From positions 1 through 9,481 of the forward strand of contig JAOULU010000046.1 of the NCBI GenBank assembly GCA_029881855.1: a stretch of 9,481 bases of DNA. The letters run 5' to 3'. The first letter of the stretch is position 1. Each line of letters starts with the position of its first letter. Below are positions 1 through 6,774 of the stretch, in pieces. This DNA comes from Nitrosomonas sp. (lineage in GTDB: Bacteria; Pseudomonadota; Gammaproteobacteria; Burkholderiales; Nitrosomonadaceae). The translations under genes and the position numbers were made by a program. The notes beneath the pieces are model-generated. The model searched no databases. It was not told the DNA's origin and saw nothing but the letters and a program-made list of their open reading frames with translations.

Positions 1-508
1 TCAAGATTCCACCTGCCTTTTTTCCTTGTTCACCAAGCCACTTTAATAACGCATTTCCACCCAACGATACACCAATAGCATAAATTATTTGACTGCAACC
101 TAGAGCCCGATTTTTATCAGCAATTCGTTTGAGCATCCAATCTATTTCATCAGAGTCTCCAGCATGATATGCACGTGGGAGTCGATTAGGTACCCCAGAA
201 CAGCCGCGGAAATGTATAACCACGCAACGCCAGCCATATTTATGAAGATTATTAACTGTACTCAACACATAATGACTATCAGACCCACCTTCAAGACCAT
301 GGAAGAAAACAACAAGTGGAGCATCATTAGCTCCCTCAACCCAGTCCGTATCGATAAAATCCCCATCATCAAGTTCCCAACGTTCACGTTGATACACTAT
401 TTGTTGAGTTGGTTTAAAGAGATAAGGATAAATCGTTTGTGCATTACCACCGCGTAACCATACTGGAGAAGTATAAGGTGTTGTATAATGAGGAACTAAA
501 TTTTTCAT
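1..508 (-). CDS. yheT: YheT-family alpha/beta hydrolase, N-terminal part (cut by window edge)
   Basis: Reading the minus strand from the ATG at 508-506 gives 169 open codons running off the left edge, so only about the first half of a roughly 320-340 residue protein is present. Visible family marks are an LRGGNAQT stretch near residue 18 (like the RGFxxxHLQT segment of YheT), the oxyanion-hole strand FFHGLEGGS around residues 68-76, HFRGCSG at 99-105 followed by PNR, and the nucleophile elbow GVSLGGN with Ser148. The catalytic Asp and His would lie beyond the edge. YheT-like proteins are predicted cytoplasmic carboxylesterase-type hydrolases whose natural substrate is not established. No clear Shine-Dalgarno precedes the ATG, but the N-terminus aligns well with YheT as remembered, so I keep this start. 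The gene is divergent from the GGDEF-EAL gene. Family assignment is confident; biochemical activity is inferred. Confidence 0.9.
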   Translation of the reverse strand, partial: MKNLVPHYTTPYTSPVWLRGGNAQTIYPYLFKPTQQIVYQRERWELDDGDFIDTDWVEGANDAPLVVFFHGLEGGSDSHYVLSTVNNLHKYGWRCVVIHFRGCSGVPNRLPRAYHAGDSDEIDWMLKRIADKNRALGCSQIIYAIGVSLGGNALLKWLGEQGKKAGGIL

Positions 509-563
509 GTCAATCAGGTTAACAAGATTAAAACAGTAATAGAACTAATTGGGAAATAAGTCG

Positions 564-593
564 ATTATATTGACAATAGCTATATGCTATTAA
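564..593 (-). promoter_or_regulatory. Candidate sigma70-type promoter for the yheT-like gene
   Basis: On the minus strand there is a perfect TATAAT (-10; plus-strand 564-569) with TTAATA as a weak -35 (588-593; 4 of 6 consensus matches) at 18-bp spacing. The -10 lies 55 bp upstream of the ATG at 508. The region is very AT-rich, so chance matches are expected. This is a pattern match only. Confidence 0.35.
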
Positions 594-673
594 TTGACAT
601 ATTACATAGAGAATCAAGTTACTTTAATCTATTCTATCCTTTATGAATGTACTCATATAGCACTTTCTTAGTT

Positions 674-694
674 TTGTAGAAATCATTTCTACAA
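674..694. repeat. Perfect inverted repeat, 10-bp arms with 1-nt centre
   Basis: The arms TTGTAGAAAT (674-683) and ATTTCTACAA (685-694) are exact reverse complements around a single C at 684. There is no T-run on either side, so it does not look like an intrinsic terminator. It lies 166 bp upstream of the yheT start and 160 bp upstream of the GGDEF-EAL start. The symmetry is that of a site for a dimeric regulator, but no regulator family is recognised from the sequence. Confidence 0.5.
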
Positions 695-843
695 TAGATA
701 TATTCATATTTTACGTTTAATTGTATTTTCGCTAACTAAAAAAACTATAGCAAATTAGCTTTTTTATCTTTCAATCAAAACAAAAGTCTTCTTTTAGTAT
801 TTTAATTTACGCTTTACTTATTTAAGTTTATCGCAATAAATTT

Positions 844-848
844 AGGAG
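844..848 (+). promoter_or_regulatory. Ribosome binding site deciding a TTG start
   Basis: AGGAG at 844-848 is followed by six bases and then TTG at 855. No ATG or GTG sits at a suitable distance from this strong Shine-Dalgarno sequence. The next in-frame ATG (codon 10, at 882) has no such motif in front and would cut into the first membrane segment. This supports TTG as initiation codon of the GGDEF-EAL gene. Confidence 0.75.
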
Positions 849-854
849 AATATT

Positions 855-2465
855 TTGCTTGAAATAGCGCTGATTACCATTATGTTAATTAGTATAGGTT
901 TTTTAGCGGCCGCCTTGAACCCTGTTTGGGTTATATACAAGAACCAAGGTTCATTAGGTCAAGGATATGCTTGGAAATTACTAGGTGTTTTAATTATCGT
1001 ATTTATCCTCGGATATATAATTTATTCTTACTCTTTATTACAATCAGGTATTAAACACATTGATTTTGTACTGATTTTCATCTTATTTAGTGGCAGTTGT
1101 TTTGTTTTGGCTGTTGTTAAACTCAGCCTGATTAGTATCAAAGAAATTCAGAAAATCAATTTATTAGAACGACATCACACCTTATATGATAGCTTAACTA
1201 ATTTGCCTAACAGAGTTTTGTTAAATGAAACTATGTCAGGCGCCATAGCATCAGCCAAAAGAAATAAAACTGCGCTGGCCATCATGTTAATGGATTTAAA
1301 TAACTTTAAAGAGGTCAATGATACTTTAGGCCATTATTATGGTGACAGGCTACTGCAATGTATCGTACCTACACTAAAAAAAGAAATCCGTGAAATAGAT
1401 ATGATTTCACGTTTGGGTGGAGATGAATTTGCCGTTATTCTCCCAGACACAGATATTGAAGACGCAAGAATAATTGCCACTCGAATTATAGATGCCATGA
1501 AGCAGCCTTTTGCTGTTGACCAGCATGAACTAAACATTGGTATCAGTATAGGTATTGCCCAATATCCTAACGATGGGATAGATGGCGATTCATTATTACA
1601 AAAAGCCGATGTCGCAATGTACATTGCAAAAAAAAATTCATTGGGCTATTCGGTTTATGACTTAAATAGAGATAAGAATTCTATCGACAAGTTAATTGTA
1701 CTCGGCAAGCTTCGTAAAGCGATTACAAACAGTCTGCTGACGCTATATTATCAACCTATTATAAATTTACACTCTGGAAAACTTTATTCTCTGGAAGTCC
1801 TTACAAGATGGCATGATGAAGAACTGGGTAATATATGCCCAGATGATTTCATTCCTTTTGCAGAGCGTTCTGGCGTCATCAAACAATTATCTTTGTGGGT
1901 TTTAGACAATGCTGTTGAGCAATATATGAATTGGCAGAAACTAAAACTCGATTTTGTTTTATCGGTAAACCTGTCAGCTAGGGACATACAGGACGAGACC
2001 ATGATCAATGACTTGCGTGTCATTTTATCAAAACATAAAATGCCCCCCAGTCAATTAAATATTGAGATTACTGAGAATAGTATGATGCATGAGTCTGATC
2101 AATCACATCATATACTCTCAGAATTAAATCAGCTTGGCATTTCATTATCAATTGATGATTTTGGCACGGGTTTCTCTTCTCTTGCCTATCTAAAAAAACT
2201 ATCCACACAGTCAATTAAAATAGATAAGTCTTTTGTAATTGATATGCTAGATGACTGCAGCGATGAAGTTATTGTACGTTCAATAATTGATATCGCACAT
2301 AATTTAGGCCAGGATATTGTTGCAGAAGGTATTGAAACAAAAGAATGTCTAGAACGACTCAAAGAACTTAACTGTAGTTATGGGCAGGGCTATTATATCT
2401 GCAAGCCATTACCTCAGATGGAAATCACTTCTTGGCTGAAAGAAAATCACAAAGATATTGACTAG
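855..2465 (+). CDS. Membrane-bound bifunctional diguanylate cyclase/phosphodiesterase (GGDEF-EAL)
   Basis: A 536-residue protein that should make and/or break down the second messenger cyclic di-GMP at the inner membrane. Three hydrophobic segments (about residues 2-21, 40-62 and 70-94) form a small membrane domain with no recognised sensor fold. The GGDEF domain (about 110-270) opens with DSLTNLPNR (112-120), carries an intact GGDEF signature (188-192), and has an RxxD product-inhibition site (R179-D182) exactly five residues before it. The EAL domain (about 283-530) has EVL in place of EAL (E314), then N372, E404, the DDFGTG pair D434-D435, K455, E491 and Q511, so the residues known to bind metal and substrate are all kept. 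Both activities are therefore predicted, and the net direction cannot be told from sequence. The TTG start is set by AGGAG six bases upstream. It is convergent with the Mth938-like gene, 33 bp away. What the membrane domain senses is unknown. Confidence 0.93.
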   Translation: MLEIALITIMLISIGFLAAALNPVWVIYKNQGSLGQGYAWKLLGVLIIVFILGYIIYSYSLLQSGIKHIDFVLIFILFSGSCFVLAVVKLSLISIKEIQKINLLERHHTLYDSLTNLPNRVLLNETMSGAIASAKRNKTALAIMLMDLNNFKEVNDTLGHYYGDRLLQCIVPTLKKEIREIDMISRLGGDEFAVILPDTDIEDARIIATRIIDAMKQPFAVDQHELNIGISIGIAQYPNDGIDGDSLLQKADVAMYIAKKNSLGYSVYDLNRDKNSIDKLIVLGKLRKAITNSLLTLYYQPIINLHSGKLYSLEVLTRWHDEELGNICPDDFIPFAERSGVIKQLSLWVLDNAVEQYMNWQKLKLDFVLSVNLSARDIQDETMINDLRVILSKHKMPPSQLNIEITENSMMHESDQSHHILSELNQLGISLSIDDFGTGFSSLAYLKKLSTQSIKIDKSFVIDMLDDCSDEVIVRSIIDIAHNLGQDIVAEGIETKECLERLKELNCSYGQGYYICKPLPQMEITSWLKENHKDID

Positions 2466-2498
2466 CCCATAACTTTGCTGCGCAGCTTAATAAGCAAT

Positions 2499-2873
2499 TT
2501 AATTATTTATCAAAATAGCTGCGGCAACACGCCTGCCTTCCTCAGCCAATATATTGTAAGTACGGCAAGTTGCTTTTGTATCCATAACTTCAATGCCAAT
2601 ACCTAATTTGATCATATGCACCATTATGGTTCGATCGGGAAAATATAACTGGTCGCCAGTTCCTAACAAAATAATCTCTGGCTTGAAAGGTAATACACAT
2701 TCAAAATCGTTACATGTTAATTGTGTAATACTCTTCACTTGCCAATTATCAATAATATGGTCAGGCAACACAATAATATTCTTATCATAGCGTGTTTTAT
2801 TAATGATCACATGATCATCACCATAACCAGTAAAAACTTTTTTTTCCGCAAAATCTGCAAGATGTAATTTCAA
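2499..2873 (-). CDS. Mth938/NDUFAF3-like (DUF498) domain protein
   Basis: A 124-residue soluble protein with no signal peptide or membrane segment, matching the whole length of the Mth938/DUF498 family. Diagnostic pieces are LLGTGD (69-74) followed by FPD, then GIGIEVMDT (91-99), TCRTYNIL (102-109) and EGRRVAAAIL (112-121). The family includes mitochondrial NDUFAF3, a respiratory complex I assembly factor. The bacterial members have no settled function, so none is assigned here. The reading frame starts at TTG (2873-2871) behind AAAGGA six bases upstream; an in-frame TAG lies nine codons further up, with no ATG or GTG between. The gene follows tamB by 50 bp on the same strand and is probably the last gene of the tamA-tamB transcript. 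It ends 33 bp from the convergent GGDEF-EAL gene. Confidence 0.88.
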   Translation of the reverse strand: MKLHLADFAEKKVFTGYGDDHVIINKTRYDKNIIVLPDHIIDNWQVKSITQLTCNDFECVLPFKPEIILLGTGDQLYFPDRTIMVHMIKLGIGIEVMDTKATCRTYNILAEEGRRVAAAILINN

Positions 2874-2879
2874 TGCTTG

Positions 2880-2885
2880 TCCTTT
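2880..2885 (-). promoter_or_regulatory. Ribosome binding site deciding a TTG start
   Basis: On the minus strand AAAGGA is followed by CAAGCA and then TTG at 2873-2871. No ATG or GTG codon in this frame lies between the TTG and the upstream stop, so this site fixes the TTG start of the Mth938-like gene. Confidence 0.65.
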
Positions 2886-2923
2886 GATTATTTTATTCTA
2901 AAACCAGGATCAGTACTTTTTAA

Positions 2924-5900
2924 TCAATCAAAGCGAAAGATATAAAACATGTCAACAGCACTATCTACTCCGGCCCTGGTTTCAACCTTAATTTTTGGTG
3001 TCAGATTATAAGTAAGTTTTGTTACACCTGCAGTTGTTGATGTCAATCCACGTTCATAACTAATATATGCGCGTGAAGAAAGTCGTTTACCAACAGTGCC
3101 TATCTGTCCACCCAACGGGTTGCCTGTTTCACCTTGTCTAAAAGATATCTCATCCACACCTAATGCATCACTGAGTTGCTGAGTAATACCGCCACCGCTG
3201 GATTGGCCACCTAAAATTGAACCTGCTGCTGTGAGTAATAAAGCAGAGTCTACACCACCAGTATTCATAGATCGACCTAAAACAACCCATGAAAGCTTTT
3301 CTGAATCAGGCACATTGGGTTCTGACACTAATCTGACCTTAGGATGAAGGACAGAACCCATAACTTCTACGCCAGCTTCGACAGGTAAACCCGTTCGCAC
3401 TGCCAAAACATTTAAACCTGGGTCGTCTATGGATCCTTGGAAATTAACAATACCGCGCTTAACTTTTAATTTCTGGCCATAAGCTGTAAAAGATGCATTT
3501 TTTGTCGCAATTGTACCTGTTACATTAAGTAACTTCCTAGGGTCATTACTGACATGTAATTGTCCTGCCAGTTGTCCTTCTAAACCAGATGCACGTAAAT
3601 AAAAATATCTACCCAAATCAAGAGTAACGTCGATATCTGTTAACGGTACTTGTTGTTTATCGTCATTAGATTCCTCACCAATAATAATATCATCAGCCAG
3701 TTGTGGATACCCAGAAGGTGGCTGCATTAATAGTCCTGCATCAGCAGCAATCCTACCTTTGAGACTCAGTAGATTGTTCTGAATATTTGCACGCCCGTTA
3801 CCTGATAGCAATATCCAATAGTGAGAGGGGCTTGAAAGTGGTAATTGTTCTATTGTCACATCAACATGGTGCGTATCATCTGATAATCCTATCGTCCCAG
3901 ATATTGCTAAAGAACCTGGTTTATCTTCAACCTTTATCTTACCAAGCAAACGGTCACGTGGCGGTTTCTCAAAAGGTGCAGAAAAATTCAATTGTTCGAT
4001 ATGAAGGTTTGAGCGATCAAAATGCGCAATCAAATGTCCTTGTTCTAATTGCAACCCTTGGTCTAATAAAGATAATGCCAAATTTTCACCAACGATATTT
4101 CCTTGTACTTTTGGATTATTTATAGTGCCCGTTATATCAGCGCTTAGTTCAAACTTACCATTGGATCTAATATTGTCATCCACTATTAAATTAATCCAAG
4201 ATAAATCTGTGGAATTAACAAAAATTTTTCCTTCTAGTGGCGTATCAGATGAGATATCCCATTTTGTTGAAGATTGTGATATTGGCAATACAAATTGCGC
4301 ATCAGCCTGACCAAGAAATTCACTAAGCACATTAATTTTACCTGTGAGCTCTTGATTCTTAGCTTCTACAGTAAATACTAATTCCTGCAAACCTACAGGA
4401 AGGGGAAACTCACCAGGTGAGTACCAATCACCTTTCTCACGTATAATTTTTAACTTACCCTCTAACTGTCTACCAGACTCAAAATTCCAAACACCCCCTA
4501 AATGCAGCCTATCCTCCTTAGCAACCAACTCACTTCCATACTGCACAGCAATTCCATTAAAGTTACCATCACTCTGCCAGTGCTGCGGTGTCCAAAGCAC
4601 TTGGTTGATATTAGCCTTTCCTCCCGCTATTGAAAGCTGGGCTAGCCCCAATAAAATTCGTTCAGTACTTACCTCTAACGGAACAGGGGATTGCAACTGA
4701 ATAGGTATTAAGCCTGTTACTGATAATTTGGATAACTGTCCTAGCCATTGTTTTTTGGCGTCTTGACTAGAAGCGGGTGCTACACCACCCAATGCATGTA
4801 AATACACATTTGTATCATCGTTAAATTGTATTTCTGTATAAAACTGATGCTGTGATTTCTGTCCTTTTAGATTTAATTTTAATTGCCGGGTTTTTATTTC
4901 ATTATCAACACTAAAATTCTTAGCTTGTAGCATCAGCGCTATTTCATCATCATTAAATGTTCCTTTCGCTGACAAACTTTCTATTTCAAAATCATCAGGT
5001 AATTTTAACTGCTTACTGTCAATATCAAAGTTAAATTCTGGAGATTCAAAGGAACCTCCGAGCTGCCATTGCGATTTCAAATAGCCAGAAAACCCAAAGC
5101 CAATTTGTTCTAGTGATGGTGTCAAGATGTCAATTTTCAGCACTTCACCCGGGCTACCAAAAGAACCTTCTGCTTGGATATGATTCGTACCAATGAGAAA
5201 ACTAGCATCAGTTGTTAATTGATCAAGGTTTTTAAATGTAATCTGACCATTTCCAGAGACTGAATGCTGGGCCAAATAACTTTCTTTGATTGTGTAATTA
5301 AAAACACCAGTTAATTGTGGTGAGGTCTTCCCAGTTAAAGTAAGCGCCACATTTAAGTCAGTGCTCGGTGCATCTACAAAATCAGAAAGATTAAATTTAT
5401 CAAGATTTCCCGTGAAATCAAATGTGTGTTCGTTAACAAAATCTAATTTACCTTGACCATTCAACTGTGATTGAAGGTGACTCAAATGAAAATCATGTAA
5501 AAAAACAGTTTTATTACCCTGTGTGATATTCGCATTAAAATTAAATTTATCATCTTTGAGTTGAATAATTATATTTTGTGACTGACTATCACCATCCAAT
5601 TTAATGCTGCCACTGACATTTGCTTCTCTTAAGCGGTTATCAAGCATAAGTGGATTAAGCTTATTGACATTGAGATCAGCCTCAACGGATAAGTCTTCAA
5701 TATTTAGCAATGTTTGTCCTGATACGATAGCTTCATCCGGCAAATATATATAAATATTATCAAACTGCAACCTGCCATCAGATAACTGAACGCCAGCCTT
5801 TATTTCTGAGAAGGGTAGTCCGCCATTGTCCAGCGATGTCATTGTGTCGTTAGTGACAACAACATCACCCATAAGATTTTGAGACTCGCCTGTACTAAGA

Positions 5901-6772
5901 TCTGCCAATACCGATAAATTAATATCTGGAATGTCTGAAATAAATTTCGAAGGGTTTAGACGTTCTAGCGAAATATTTAGTAACTTAATGGGTGATATCG
6001 CATAAGGCTGAAGTTGGGCTGTAATATCACCTGTAATCCCCGTGCCATCACCATTGATATGAATATTTAATTGCTCAAGATTGCCGTTTAAGATTACTTT
6101 AAGGACACCCCATTGATCTGATTTATTTAAACTAACTTGTGAAGTCAATTCGAAAGGGTAGTGACCTGCTACGTTCGCCGAGGCGTTTAACAAACCAAAT
6201 TCAGAATGGGTCGTCATATTGGCCAACTGATGATTTCTACCATCGCTTACAAAGCGTAATGACAAGTCATTTACCATAAAAACTGCATCAGGTTTATTTT
6301 CAGAAAATAAACTGAATTTGCCTACCTCTAGTTTTTGAATAGCGACAGCAATGGGTAAATTTAGTGTTTCTGGTAGTGAAGCAGTAGTTTCTTCCTCTGG
6401 TTCTTGATTCAATTGAGAATGAAATGTTACTGTCTCTATGGATAATTGATTGATGAATAATTTTCCTGCAAACAACTGACTCGGATTCCAATTTAGTTCT
6501 AAATGACGTATAACAAGTTGGCTGCTGTCATTAGAAAAATGCAACTTATCGACTCGCAGTATTCCTAACTTTCCCTGCACACCCTCAAATACAACGGCAC
6601 CAGAGCTAATACGTGTTATCGACGATAACAATATTTGCAAACCCGAGGCACTGTTTGCAATCCAATAACCCATTGTGACCGTTACAAAACAAAATATCAG
6701 CAGCAATGACACCAACCATTTATGCCTCTTCTTAGCAAACTGTTTTAATTTATGCGTAGCGTTAGTAAACAT
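2924..6772 (-). CDS. tamB: TamB, inner-membrane-anchored subunit of the translocation and assembly module
   Basis: A 1282-residue protein, close to the length of E. coli TamB (about 1260). A basic N-terminus (KKRHK, about residues 14-18) precedes one hydrophobic segment (about 19-39), giving a single inner-membrane anchor with the rest in the periplasm. The middle consists of repetitive short beta-strand sequence of the AsmA/TamB type. The C-terminal DUF490/TamB domain is recognisable from AVRTGLPVEAGVEV, GSVLHPKVRL, LSWVVLGR (about 1160-1167), the Gly/Ser-rich ILGGQSSGGG, and the ending YIFRFD. TamB partners TamA and spans the periplasm; it is implicated in outer-membrane protein assembly, and TamB/AsmA-like proteins in phospholipid transfer. 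The start ATG lies 2 bp after the tamA stop (TAATTATG) with no clear Shine-Dalgarno, which suggests translation coupled to tamA. No frameshift or internal gap is seen. Confidence 0.95.
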   Translation of the reverse strand: MFTNATHKLKQFAKKRHKWLVSLLLIFCFVTVTMGYWIANSASGLQILLSSITRISSGAVVFEGVQGKLGILRVDKLHFSNDSSQLVIRHLELNWNPSQLFAGKLFINQLSIETVTFHSQLNQEPEEETTASLPETLNLPIAVAIQKLEVGKFSLFSENKPDAVFMVNDLSLRFVSDGRNHQLANMTTHSEFGLLNASANVAGHYPFELTSQVSLNKSDQWGVLKVILNGNLEQLNIHINGDGTGITGDITAQLQPYAISPIKLLNISLERLNPSKFISDIPDINLSVLADLSTGESQNLMGDVVVTNDTMTSLDNGGLPFSEIKAGVQLSDGRLQFDNIYIYLPDEAIVSGQTLLNIEDLSVEADLNVNKLNPLMLDNRLREANVSGSIKLDGDSQSQNIIIQLKDDKFNFNANITQGNKTVFLHDFHLSHLQSQLNGQGKLDFVNEHTFDFTGNLDKFNLSDFVDAPSTDLNVALTLTGKTSPQLTGVFNYTIKESYLAQHSVSGNGQITFKNLDQLTTDASFLIGTNHIQAEGSFGSPGEVLKIDILTPSLEQIGFGFSGYLKSQWQLGGSFESPEFNFDIDSKQLKLPDDFEIESLSAKGTFNDDEIALMLQAKNFSVDNEIKTRQLKLNLKGQKSQHQFYTEIQFNDDTNVYLHALGGVAPASSQDAKKQWLGQLSKLSVTGLIPIQLQSPVPLEVSTERILLGLAQLSIAGGKANINQVLWTPQHWQSDGNFNGIAVQYGSELVAKEDRLHLGGVWNFESGRQLEGKLKIIREKGDWYSPGEFPLPVGLQELVFTVEAKNQELTGKINVLSEFLGQADAQFVLPISQSSTKWDISSDTPLEGKIFVNSTDLSWINLIVDDNIRSNGKFELSADITGTINNPKVQGNIVGENLALSLLDQGLQLEQGHLIAHFDRSNLHIEQLNFSAPFEKPPRDRLLGKIKVEDKPGSLAISGTIGLSDDTHHVDVTIEQLPLSSPSHYWILLSGNGRANIQNNLLSLKGRIAADAGLLMQPPSGYPQLADDIIIGEESNDDKQQVPLTDIDVTLDLGRYFYLRASGLEGQLAGQLHVSNDPRKLLNVTGTIATKNASFTAYGQKLKVKRGIVNFQGSIDDPGLNVLAVRTGLPVEAGVEVMGSVLHPKVRLVSEPNVPDSEKLSWVVLGRSMNTGGVDSALLLTAAGSILGGQSSGGGITQQLSDALGVDEISFRQGETGNPLGGQIGTVGKRLSSRAYISYERGLTSTTAGVTKLTYNLTPKIKVETRAGVDSAVDMFYIFRFD

Positions 6773-6774
6773 AA

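Larger units (their letters stand above)
509..854. other. 346-bp AT-rich divergent intergenic region
   Basis: This stretch between the yheT-like gene (minus) and the GGDEF-EAL gene (plus) has no credible coding sequence. It holds a candidate minus-strand promoter (564-593), two copies of ATTGACA (569-575 and 593-599), a perfect inverted repeat (674-694), a poor A/T-rich dyad near 738-765, and the ribosome binding site of the GGDEF-EAL gene (844-848). I could not find a convincing sigma70-type promoter for the plus-strand gene. Confidence 0.7.

Noticed and set aside
164..457. Plus-strand open frame of 97 codons at the left end
   Set aside because: It lies fully inside the minus-strand yheT-like gene, whose conserved HGLEGG and GVSLGGN motifs show the real frame; the plus-strand translation resembles nothing.
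738..765. A/T-rich dyad followed by TTTTTT upstream of the GGDEF-EAL gene, as a terminator or attenuator
   Set aside because: The arms are mostly poly-A against poly-T with a mismatch, and no gene or leader peptide reads into it from the left.
2475..2497. Terminator between the convergent GGDEF-EAL and Mth938-like genes
   Set aside because: Several short overlapping dyads exist (TTGCT/AGCAA, GCTGCGCAGC, GCTTA/TAAGC), but none gives a stem longer than 5 bp followed by a proper T-run. A weak terminator is possible but not supported enough to list.
3787..4310. Plus-strand open frames within tamB
   Set aside because: They are antisense to continuous TamB coding sequence, have no ribosome sites of note and no recognisable protein features.
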